64,000 nt of DNA from the NCBI RefSeq assembly GCF_963966145.1, contig NC_091050.1:3968001-4032000 (forward strand). Direction: 5' to 3'. Below, one piece after another: positions 53,346-62,472 of this stretch. The notes under the pieces were generated by a model. That model did not search any database. It saw only the letters and a list, made by a program, of their open reading frames with translations, and was not told the origin of the DNA. The stretch is from Tenebrio molitor. Its lineage: Eukaryota; Arthropoda; Insecta; Coleoptera; Tenebrionidae. Position 1 is the stretch's first letter; every line of letters begins with the position of its first letter. A program made the translations under genes and the position numbers.

Positions 53346-53553
53346 GTTCATTGAATAGTCTGTTGAATACAACTCGTAGTCAAAGATAGTAGAATATTTT
53401 TCCGATGGTATCACTTATGGTCATTACGCTTTTGAACACCATTCGTGCTACGCACTCATGGTGTTCATAAAGCGAATGACCATTCGTGATACCACCACAA
53501 AAATATTCGACAATCTTTGACTACTCGTGGTATTATAACTGATTATTCTTGGA
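53346..53553. mobile_element. Family I long hairpin element
   Basis: The strongest part of the left arm, AGTCAAAGATAGTAGAATAT to AACACCAT (ending 53442), pairs with the right arm ATGGTGTTCATAAAGCGAAT to ATCTTTGACTACTCGTGG, starting 53458. The loop is only 15 bases (TCGTGCTACGCACTC). Weaker pairing extends outward (TTGAATAGTCTGTTGAATAC with GTATTATAACTGATTATTCT). In the inner 73-bp arms mismatches are scattered. It could be a MITE or a source of small RNA if transcribed. Confidence 0.8.
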
Positions 53554-54483
53554 AATAATTACGGATTCTGAAGGCATTTAGAATTTAGGGAAAGGATGGA
53601 TGACTGACAAAACCTCAATTATTAAATTTTGAAATTTTCTCCTGATCCCCATGTTTTTATAAAAATTATTATGAATCCTATAGCGTGGTCCACAACCTTG
53701 TGGTACAAATCCCTGTACGTGTCGGCAATATTAGATGGTCGATATTTTCGGTAGATAGTGTGTTTATTAATTGCTAACGGGGTCCCGGAGCGAGGGTGAG
53801 ATGGGAGTATTAATCCGAGAGCCGTAAATGTAAATGCTTGATTCCATTATGGGTTGCCTGCACTGTACAACCCTTTCACGGTAGCCAATTGTCATTAGCA
53901 CACCGGACGGGGTATTCAGACTCACATGCGCCATTCATATCAAATTCAAAGTCAATTTAGTTGGTGAGTGGCTCAATAAATTTCTACTTGCACAATGTTC
54001 GAATCTCAATTCGAATTTTTAATTTTCTTTTGGGAATAGGGCCCTACCGAAGAATCGCTGCTAATGTAAAGCAAGTTTATTTAGCTTTCAACAAGCATCA
54101 GACAGTTCGTTACTATTAATCAATTCGTTCGAGGTGATGTCAACCATTGCTTTTGCTTCCCACAATCAAGCACTACCGTTACTCACTTCCATTATTTCCT
54201 TTACTCCGCTCCACACCAACACTATTGTTAATTGTTGTATCATAAATATATACTTACAATAGGGAGCAATTGTTTTACATTACTGATACGCATGGTGATT
54301 ACCGCGGTTTGAAAAGAAAGCACTTTATGACTACCATAAAAGTAACGATTAGGAAATAGAAATTAATGCAAATCAAATGTAAAACACGTTTAACACATTT
54401 AGCTTAAACCGTTGTTCCAGTAATTGCGTCTAATATTACAAAAATAATCCGGAAGACAACCGTTGACACTAGAAAACAGTTTT
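53554..54483. other. Non-coding stretch
   Basis: No gene is visible. The part from 53680 to 53960 is GC-balanced, non-repetitive sequence of the sort that could be regulatory. An octamer match (ATGCAAAT) lies at 54366-54373. Confidence 0.5.
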
Positions 54484-55135
54484 TAAAGAAAACCATACAT
54501 ACATACAATACATTTCTTTAGACGCTGCAATTAGTTAGTTAAAAATAACTTTTATCTTCAAGCTGTCGAAAATCGCGCCTTTGTGTATCTCTATAGAAAC
54601 GTTAATTGAAAAATGACTGCTGGAAGTTGTGCTCTTGGATTTCGTGAGGAATGTCTTCTTCTGCTACTCGTTGGCGGCCAAGATCACGCTTATTCATTTC
54701 CCGAAATCGCCCGAAATCGCGAAGATGCTGCACAACGTTTACAACGGTTCGTGCACTGAGAAGTATCCTTTGAGGCAACCTTTCCCCGTAGATTTTCCGT
54801 GCTAGCTCTGAATGTCCACGGGCTTTGCTATAGATCAAAAACTACATCGGTTTTCTCCAGGTTGAATTGAATGACAACAAAAAAAGTCTACTATGATATT
54901 TTTGGCTCCAAATTCTGAAGCTCCAACACTTTTTTTGAAAAACTTGTAGACCCTTTTTCTCGAAAAATATCAACATTTGTATAAGGCATTATTGGCTCAA
55001 TCGTTACCTTTTGTGGGGTTCTATCACAGGTTAAAATATCTACACAACCTTCAAAGTCACCCTGTACAAATTCTTCCTTTCTGATGTTCAGCGACGTCAT
55101 CTGAGGGTTTTGATATTTGACATTTTGACATATTT
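54484..55135 (-). pseudogene. DUF4817-like helix-turn-helix transposon relic
   Basis: The minus frame 54838-54602 encodes 78 residues beginning IYSKARGHSELARKIYGERL and continuing with LSARTVVNVVQHLRDFGRF. This layout (Ala-Arg-Xaa-Tyr-Xaa-Glu-Xaa-Xaa-Pro-Gln-Arg, then a second helix ending LRxxGxF) is that of the DUF4817 helix-turn-helix domain found in insect transposon-related proteins. An in-frame stop precedes it (near 54844), apparently after a frame slip in a T-run. A 70-codon minus frame at 55100-54891, also with an arginine/lysine-rich start, lies just upstream and is of unknown content. The downstream part, 54484-54610, matches family H at 43.7 kb. No catalytic domain is present, so it is an inactive fragment. 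Confidence 0.55.
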
Positions 55136-57000
55136 GTCACCGCCACCACACAGTTTTGTAAAAGTTACATTAGCATACAGTGTGTCGTAATTAGCATTAG
55201 GGTAACTAATATAATCTTCAAATTATTTGAAACAAATAAAATTATTATTCGAGGAATACGTAAGCTTATAATAATATTGCCTTGAATGTCAGCAGTGCAA
55301 ATAAGATGTGGCTACTGTAAAATTACTCATTGGGTTGAGTCTCCGTGACATAATGCGGATTATCTCGTCCTTCTTTGGCAATGTGTGAATCGTGTACTGA
55401 GAGCTTTGCCATTTGTACTCTCTAATGGGTGCACGTAAGGGCGCGTCCACTGCACAAATCCTGTTTATACACTATACCCGTTAAAATTCTGAAAACGACG
55501 TCTAATTGCTAGGAAGTCGTTTGTTAAGTAATGTAGAGAAGAATCCTGTACACTTTATTCTGTTAATCTAGTTTTGAGCGGATTAAAATAATTCTGGTGA
55601 TTTTGTTAAGGTGTATCCTGGTACTATTTAAACACTTACTGCTGATATAAATTATACAGTGGCATAACGACTGCTCGAGTATTTTAGTATTACAGATGAA
55701 ATCCAGAAATCCATATGTTTTTGTGTGTTTATAAAACATTTCAACATTTAAACGAGTGCCTTGTTTGTGTTATGAATTCTATACCAGTCTATTTATTGAG
55801 TTCATAACATCGGCGGTTAAGATATAATCGATTTGAATAAATACACACCACATTCAGAGGCATTCATTTAGAATTCATGTAAACGATTATCTCTCGGAAA
55901 CTGAAAATTATTCAGATTTCAATAATATTTACAGTCAATGTGCGTATATTGACTAGACCTCAAAATTTTTGCGCAACTCTAAACATTTGCGTTCACTGAA
56001 ATAACTATTAACCAATTTGCCGTCCATCATTTCAACTAGAATTTTTTTCTGTGTGAATGAAGCGAAACAATTGTCGAAAAGTGATAAATTTTCTGTTGTC
56101 ATGATGACAGCCTGCGCAGCAGCCGGGTTCAGATATGGTTATTTTATTTCGCGACACTCCCTATCTCGGCCATAATTTGTGACGCTATGAGAATTTATGG
56201 TCTTTATTTTGTGAGCCAATTAATTAATTCTCGTTCGCCATGTTAGTTCTGTAGCAGCAGAAGCGGGGCCCATTATCCAAGATTGCAATGGCTTATAGCA
56301 CGACACCGCCTATAAATCTCATTCGGGATTCTAATATTCGCTGCAAGAAATAAGAAGAGGCGTAATCAGAACGGGGGCTGGGAGTTTCAGGTAGTACAGT
56401 GGCGACGATCGTTGCAGATGGGAGCGACGATGGACACGCTTCTGAACTGGAGGACGAGGGAGATAGCAGCGTCTGCGAAGAGGTATCAGGACTTCATCTC
56501 ACGACTAAAGACAGCGCGAGACACCAATTAAGGCTCCGTCTATGTTATAACTTTTTTATCCCATAATTCCGGCAGCTTCTATTCTCAGGAAACTTAGTTA
56601 TTAAAAAAATTAAAATCGGGATACAGGCTGTCACCTTTTAGTTAAACTTTCTCGAGATTAAAATTAAAATTTTTAACTTGAGTCGAGTCGGTGTTGGTTT
56701 CATTGTTTGAACCAAGATCTGAATTTTCAGGGACTGAGAATTTCTATTAATAGTGTAGCCAAAAAACGTTAACATATTCGTTTCTGTGTCAACTCTGTAC
56801 AAACGACTTTAGAATTGATGAAATGGTTTTGATATGAAGATACATATTTGTAAACCACTATTTCATAAATTGTGATTGTTTTGTACCCAATCCTGCCATT
56901 ATTTTTTTTTAAATGTGTTCGTCCTTAAATTACAAAAATTTAAAAACAAATCCAGGGGTTAACTTGATCCTCTGTTTCCTATTTTTTAATTCTTTTACAA
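55136..57000. other. Non-coding stretch, possible exon at 56.39-56.48 kb
   Basis: From 55136 to 56100 the sequence is mostly AT-rich and unremarkable. From 56100 to 56540 it is GC-richer. Within it, TTTCAG (ending 56390) or GTTGCAG (ending 56417) could be splice acceptors and GAAGAG/GTATCA (56482/56483) a weak donor, with two frames open across the segment. One gives an acidic peptide (SDDGHASELEDEGDSS). Without a transcript or homologue this is not called a gene. Confidence 0.3.
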
Positions 57001-59259
57001 TATTTTTGACTTATTCGACTATGTTAGATTTGTGCTCTATTGTGATGATATATTTTTCAGATTTTAAGAATCTCAGAGTATTTGTAGCTACAAACACATT
57101 AATTAGCTAATTAAAAACAAATCAGATCCTAGATCTAAGCTTTTTAATACCTTTGACCCCAAAATGTAGGAATGTGCACGTTACTACATGCCTTAAATGA
57201 CCTAACAAATTAAGCAATCAAACTAATTAAGAATTAAAAATTAGTAGTATCTATGTAATTTGAACAATCGTTCAAAAATCTTGTTTTTAATGCTAGAATT
57301 AAAAAAATAATATAGAAATTATTATAATGACTGGTACCTTTTATAATCGATGTTATTATAAAACCTGAAGACAGTATTTGTTTATGAAGCAATAGGTAAC
57401 TATAAATTAGGACGTTAAGTAATGTTAGCTTAATATAATGAACTGGCAGCAATGATAATGGCGGCAAGATGAAACTTCCCATTGAATAATTGAAGCAGAG
57501 CAGTATTCATTTGAGAACTAATTCATCAGTTGATTAATATGAAGAGTCTGCAAATCAATTATGCATTTCCACATCTTGATTGAACGTGAATCTGGGAGTA
57601 GTAGTAGCAGCAGCAAGCACTGGTGGTGCGCTGTAGAAATAATTTGTGAAATTATTCTCGCTGAATATGCCCCTAATGATTATCAAACGGAAGCGATGTT
57701 CATTTGCAAATGACTTCATCTCCAAGTGAGTTTGGCTCGTTGCTCGTCAATTCCAGCAATCTTCATATTAAAGCTGCCCTTTCCTGCCCCTCTCAACACA
57801 ATATGAACTTGAGAGTATAATTTTGATAGACGTCGAGGGTTCAATTTAGGAGCAAAAAAGCTTGTGGGATCCTTCCGGAAAATTAAACAGTCATTGAATC
57901 CACCGATCTACATAGAACGGTCAGTCGTATGCTAATCGCGGCCGTTCCCTCACCGACGATGCTACTTTGCATCATGCCGAATCATGAAGAGAAGGCGATA
58001 TTTTTAATTAGTTCGGTTCATTGCCGACGAGGGACCCTCCGAGATTGCTTCACTTACAATTTTTTCCCAGATAACTTCAACTTTGGGGCCACAAAATTAA
58101 ATAATGATGAAGCACGGAACCCGCAGGGTCTTTTCTGCATTATTGATTGGCGCTAAATAAACCGTGCGAGCCGATCGAAGTGACGTAAACCACGTGTCTT
58201 TGTTGTTCTGCTTCTGAGATGGTGAATCAAAACTGTGTCCCATCATGCATCATCTACTCTTGTAACTTTTCCCCACGCGTAAAAACCTCAGACGCTTTGG
58301 GGGAGTTTTTACTTTGCCCCGGCATTTTTTAGCAGTAATAAAACTATTACATTAGTTTTTTGCGAGGGTCAGCGTGTCCCTTGACGAAGTGACCGTGATA
58401 CATCAAGTAATATCAGTTGTCTGTGTAGAAAGACCCTGGAGCCCTTGGTGGCCATACATTTCAATCTCGACTGTCACCAGCTCTCCGCTCCTCGCAGCCG
58501 TTTTCATATTCGTTTCCGGAACGGAGCTGAAAATTTGTCGACTGAAAAATTAACACCGCAGATGGCCTGTTTGATTAATTGTGATATAACGTCACATATT
58601 TGGCCTCATATGGCGGGCGGTGCACACGACAATTTATCATGGTAACGGAGACTGTGTGCACGCGGTTCCATCATTAATAAAATGGACACTTGCACCGGCT
58701 ACAGGTACACAGGGCCAGAGGTATTAGCTGGACCGAAAGGCCGACACAGAAACAAACACCGTAAATCAACTTGAACAGCGACTCAAAGTATCCCTACACA
58801 CTAAAATAGTTATTGAGAACCTTAAACTTAAGTTGTGTCTCTCAACGAAAGCAACAACCTACATGAATAACTGTGAATTTCTAGGCACCACAAAGGAAGA
58901 ATATTTAAATCTTATGGTAATAGTATGAAGTACTACATAGTTAAACGCAAGATTTTACATCTAGTTCAGAAATACCAATAAATAGCCCTACATAAGTTTT
59001 ATAAATTTAATACGTTGAGATAATCCATTTATTTGTAATGGTACTAATTGATGACTTCTTCCTCCATGTTGATATTTAGCATTTTTGTGTATAAACTTGT
59101 TTATTACCATTTACAAAGCAGCAATGTTTAAAATAATTACTAAGTATTTTATTTAATTCCGTTCTGAAAAGTCGAATTTTTTGTTATGTTTATGTCACTG
59201 TTTTCATACTTGTCACGAAATGGCAGTTGAAAGAGTTCAGTAAAATTTCATCACAAAGC
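57001..59259. promoter_or_regulatory. Candidate regulatory stretch, 57.6-58.8 kb
   Basis: From 57001 to 57550 the sequence is AT-rich. From about 57590 to 58800 composition is balanced, with a short GTAGTAGTAGCAGCAGCA repeat at 57597-57614. A tight motif group at 58181-58204 reads TGACGTAAAC CACGTG TCTTTGTT, giving a CRE-like half, an E-box and a HMG-box-like core side by side. The frames at 57929-58156 and 58445-58645 have no recognisable domain. Regulatory function is inference from composition and motifs only. Confidence 0.25.
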
Positions 59260-59434
59260 TATAGCCGGAACGTTACAGATGTGGATTGGCGACTTGTCGT
59301 TAAGTTGGCACTACCAGGAAAAGTAACTAGGCGCGCTTATAAGGTATTTGAAATTTATGACTAGAGTACAGTTCAATTAGAAGTTCTAAGTGACCTTGAG
59401 TTTGACAATCCACATCTAAAACGTTTTTTCTATA
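59260..59434. mobile_element. Family G palindromic element, copy 2
   Basis: The termini TATAGCCGGAACGTTACAGA (left) and the complement of TAAAACGTTTTTTCTATA (right) are imperfect inverted repeats that share ATGTGGATTG. The element is inverted relative to copy 1 at 39.9 kb. It keeps about 20 bp that copy 1 lacks (including GGCGCGC). Length 175 bp, non-coding. Confidence 0.85.
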
Positions 59435-59809
59435 CATAGTTATGTCAAAAAAATACAAAAAATTTGACTTTTCATGACGGAATTAGATTAAAATATTTTG
59501 GAATCCCTTTATTTAGTTTGAGATGTCCGTAAATTTTATTTTTATATTTACATAAATGTATGGTGTATAGAATTATACTTTTTTACACAAAGTTTGTAGG
59601 TTATAATAATTAGTGAACTGGAATATGTTGAAATTTTTAAACTAATTTAGAAAAATTAAAATTAGGTACTTCGTTGCTTCGGACAGTATCCTGTAAAAAC
59701 AAAAACATCTTTACGAATCGAAATTTTGGGAAAAATAAGTATTGCGAAAAGGGTTAATTATAAGCGATCACAATTACAATCTGTCATCAAAAATGTGTTA
59801 GTGTGACTG
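59435..59809. other. AT-rich spacer
   Basis: Nothing recognisable is present. It precedes the block of protein-like frames. Confidence 0.6.
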
Positions 59810-60289
59810 ATGATGGTGCATGAAATAAATAAATTACGGCTTTATAAAGTAGGCCATCTGTGTTGGACAATGGTGATAAATTATTTTTTCGACACCTATC
59901 GAAGATCGACAGGTAAGACAGTCAGCAAGGTAACAAGAAGCAGACACACGCCGTGTGGTTCTGTTATTATTTCCGAACACGGTCTGGATAAAAAGTCTAA
60001 GCGATATTCCAGTTACAAGTACGGTATAAAAGACATGGTGCGGCATATTGTTATCCTTGCTCATAACAACCTCGATTATAATAGATTATTGGCCGACTTG
60101 CCATCTTGGAGTGATATGCCTAAAGATGGGCATGTCGCCAATTACATTCCGCATTTATGTAAACCGTCCGGTGAGGCTTTTCACGTACGTATAATAATTA
60201 AAACGCTGTCAGGATTTTGCCGTAAACGAACTTTACTTAATAGTTATCATAAAGACTGGTTGCATCGACAAATAGCAACATCAACATAA
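59810..60289 (+). CDS. Unrecognised 159-codon reading frame
   Basis: This is the longest open frame in the window. It begins with two consecutive ATG codons (59810) and ends at TAA 60287-60289. The product is basic (many Arg, Lys, His) with no signal peptide or clear membrane segment. The middle (residues about 62-118) reads like globular protein (MVRHIVILAHNN, DLPSWSDMPKDGHV) rather than the Phe/Ile/Asn-rich output of AT-rich noise. I do not recognise the family. CGACAGGTAAGAC near 59908-59920 is a good splice-donor match that would cut the frame. It is followed by further plus-strand protein-like fragments up to 61.8 kb, so it may be part of a decayed larger gene or of an integrated virus-derived segment. 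Chance is possible. Confidence 0.3.
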   Translation: MMVHEINKLRLYKVGHLCWTMVINYFFDTYRRSTGKTVSKVTRSRHTPCGSVIISEHGLDKKSKRYSSYKYGIKDMVRHIVILAHNNLDYNRLLADLPSWSDMPKDGHVANYIPHLCKPSGEAFHVRIIIKTLSGFCRKRTLLNSYHKDWLHRQIATST

Positions 60290-60480
60290 ATTAACATTCT
60301 CCTCTTGTTCTTTCGTCAAAACATTTATGCAAATTACACTGCATAATTGGATTTACAACACTACTGATATCACTATATACAAGATTATACTACAGATTAT
60401 TTTTTAAATAGTACGAATAAAAAAGCCCTGGTTCACTGAGTGTACAAGTCCACTGTCTCAAACGTAGCTCTAATTTTTGA

Positions 60481-60732
60481 TTTATAACATTTAATAATAA
60501 TTTTTTTTTAATCTCAGCTAAAAACCAGTTAATAATAATAGTGTCTTTGTCGAAATCAGTTACATACAAGATTATTATGAATGTTTCTAACATCGTAGGT
60601 GGCTGTGCGCTTTACTTAGTCCAACTAGATGTTAGAAACATTTATAATAACCCTGTACATGCTCGTCAAGCTACTCATAAAATCCGGACTTACGAAAAGG
60701 AACTGTATCACCCAAATAACAACCAAAAATAA
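60481..60732 (+). pseudogene. Protein-like frame fragment, 60.5-60.7 kb
   Basis: This frame is open from the stop at 60478-60480 to TAA at 60730-60732. The first convincing part starts near 60541, with an ATG at 60577. Residues include VGGCALYLVQLD and HKIRTYEKELYHP. It is not recognised. A strong 24-bp hairpin (60571-60651) lies within it, which is odd for real coding sequence. It is followed in another frame (60720-60857, stop TGA 60858-60860) by a further protein-like run (with NDAKYCNIDNPTATFTDK) ending at a T-run, where a frame slip is likely. Confidence 0.3.
60571..60651 (+). other. miRNA-precursor-sized hairpin
   Basis: The left arm ATTATTATGAATGTTTCTAA plus CATC (60571-60594) and the right arm GATGTTAGAAACATTTATAA plus TAAC (60628-60651) pair at 22 of 24 positions, counting the rest as one G-U pair and one end mismatch. 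The loop is 33 bases. Overall size (81 nt) is in the range of animal miRNA precursors. It is not a sequence I recognise as a known miRNA. It could equally be a tiny palindromic repeat. Confidence 0.35.
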
Positions 60733-60860
60733 ATTCAAGCTTTGTTTCCATTCATCTGACGAATAGGAATCAATATCTCGTAAATGATGCAAAATACTGC
60801 AACATCGACAACCCTACGGCCACGTTTACGGATAAGTTAGATGTACCGTATTTTTTTTGA

Positions 60861-61030
60861 CGAATTCCAGGACTGGACGTTTTACCACCAACAAACCCCA
60901 AAATATAATTCATCTTCGAGCTTTGGCCGTATACAAATGACCAAACCTAAAAATGAGTAAATGGGAATGTCTAAAGTTAAACTGATTAATTTGCGAGTAC
61001 AGCACAAACCGCATTGATAGAATCCTGTAA
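60861..61030 (+). other. Sense-like but frame-broken spacer
   Basis: Short open runs occur in two frames after the T-run at 60851-60858, each ending within about 100 bp. None is long enough to call. They lie between the better fragments and could be more of the same decayed sequence. Confidence 0.25.
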
Positions 61031-61066
61031 GAAAATAGAAGGCATGCTGCAATAAGAAACGTGATT

Positions 61067-61237
61067 ATGGAAAAGAAAGAAGATCTGGATGAGCCAGGAA
61101 CATACTCAGGAGTACTTAAAAAATTGTACGCAGGGAGTGAGGTTTACGTTGCTGATGATCAATTCATGGTAATAAAGAATATTCCCCAAAAAGAAATTAC
61201 TCTGACAAGGAACGGTACTTTTCTGTACACCGAGTAG
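61067..61237 (+). CDS. Unrecognised 56-codon reading frame
   Basis: ATG at 61067, stop TAG at 61235-61237. The frame is already open from 61031. The product is acidic at its start (MEKKEDLDEPGTYSG) and continues with alternating hydrophobic/charged residues suggestive of beta strands (SEVYVADDQFMVIKNIP). Codon and residue use look like a genuine protein rather than AT-rich noise. It is short and unrecognised. The +1-shifted frame takes over downstream (61159-61362), so this may be the 5' part of a frameshifted gene. Confidence 0.3.
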   Translation: MEKKEDLDEPGTYSGVLKKLYAGSEVYVADDQFMVIKNIPQKEITLTRNGTFLYTE

Positions 61238-61362
61238 GTATACGTCGAATTTTTTATATTTTGGAGTCCAATCCAAGCTATAACCTCACAAAAATTGGGT
61301 GCGTAGTGCCGTGTTTGGACTTTATTCCCAACAAAGAGCCCAAGAGATGCCTACATAAATAA
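61159..61362 (+). pseudogene. Protein-like frame fragment, 61.2-61.4 kb
   Basis: This frame is open from after the TGA at 61156-61158 to TAA at 61360-61362, with no ATG near its start. The convincing part begins around 61200 (YFSVHRVGIRR) and contains two close cysteines (IGCVVPCLDF) and a lysine-rich C-terminus. It overlaps the 61067-61237 frame by 79 bp in a different phase, the usual sign of an indel in a decayed gene. Not recognised. Confidence 0.3.
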
Positions 61363-61627
61363 TTACGTACAAATCCTGTAATTTCATTTTTTAAATATAA
61401 TTTGAAGGTGGTTGTAAAATTTTGATGAAATATGTAGATTTTTGAATGTAGGATTCAAATTGGAATTTAAAAAAAAAGAGATTTCAATTGGAAATTGTTT
61501 ATTCGAAATTTAGAATTTTTGATATTAGATAAATGGTTTTGTATGTAAATATAATATAGAAAAGCCTTTGGAAAGATTAGAGTTTAATATAAAATTGATT
61601 GATCGACATGATCTCGAGCTAAACTAA
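61363..61627. other. AT-rich interval within the fragment block
   Basis: From 61363 to 61550 it is very AT-rich and non-coding in appearance. From about 61559 to 61624 the frame of the following fragment is already protein-like (LERLEFNIKLIDRHDLELN) and ends at a TAA at 61625-61627. Confidence 0.35.
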
Positions 61628-61807
61628 ATAAAATTTGATAATCGGATTAAAGCCGCGTTAACTGAACACCTACTGGAGGGATTGCAACCCTCGTCGCTGC
61701 AAAATGCTGTTGCGAAACGCGTCACATTCCATACCTACGCAGATTTATATATGCAGGGTGGATTAACAAGTTTAAAAATAAAGGATTTTCTAGACATTAA
61801 AACGTAA
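61628..61807 (+). pseudogene. Protein-like frame fragment with own stop, 61.6-61.8 kb
   Basis: The frame is open from just after an in-frame TAA (61625-61627) to TAA at 61805-61807, 59 codons with no initiator ATG near the start. The sequence is strikingly protein-like: an amphipathic Leu/Glu/Ala stretch (AALTEHLLEGLQPSSLQN) followed by a mixed segment (VTFHTYADLYMQGG) and a Lys/Asp/Ile-rich end. Codons are GC-richer than the flanks. Not recognised. One in-frame stop divides it from similar sequence upstream. Confidence 0.35.
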
Positions 61808-62436
61808 TAAAACGGAGTGTTCAACGCGGTACTACAGTGAGCTAAGGGTAACCCTTATTAAAAATTGTAATTTCCGGCACGTTCTCCATTACAAATACAT
61901 AACTTCATGACTTGTTCGTAAATGTGAATTCATTCGTTAAGTTTATTGTTTTAATAAGTGGCGTCTATTGGATTCAGCTGTAGACGAATAAAGACACACA
62001 TTCATTTGCCTGTAAATAAAAAGTATGCTCAGATTATTAATTGCACCATTATGAACTGGTCCCACAGTTACATTATTCAGTAATACTATCATAAACGGTG
62101 TCATCGTTCGAACAGTTCTCGTTTTGTATGCTAAGCATGTTGCTTAAAGACAGGGTGTTGAAAACGACGTCTGCTATGGTAATAACCCGCTATAAATACA
62201 AATTTAAATATTGAGCAAATGGTCTAATCCAATCGAATTACAAATCATTTTATATCATGAATGTTAGTCAACTAAACTCAAATTATATTCTTTCTGGACA
62301 AACGCACTAATACGGTCTACTCGATATTAATCAGTAATAATCATTTTGTATTAAATGTTTTTGAATTGTTGAAATTTCCATAAAATATTTTGAAATTGAT
62401 TTTTTTTTGAAAAAGTGATTTTTCTAATTTTTATAT
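61808..62436. other. AT-rich spacer
   Basis: No gene or repeat is recognisable in these 630 bp. Confidence 0.6.
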
Positions 62437-62472
62437 ATCGGGTGTTTATTTAAATGTTGGCGTTGAAGAGTG
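62437..62472. mobile_element. MITE family A, left terminus only
   Basis: ATCGGGTGTTTATTTAAATG runs straight into TTGGCGTTGAAGAGTG. This matches the first part of the 33.3-kb copy with a 12-bp deletion between terminus and inner arm. Everything after AGAGT(C/G)GA is lost, so it is a truncated remnant. Confidence 0.8.

Noticed and set aside
59810..61807. Firm assignment to a named virus family
   Set aside because: The fragments look protein-like and could be virus-derived, but I recognise no diagnostic motif, so no virus or gene name is given.
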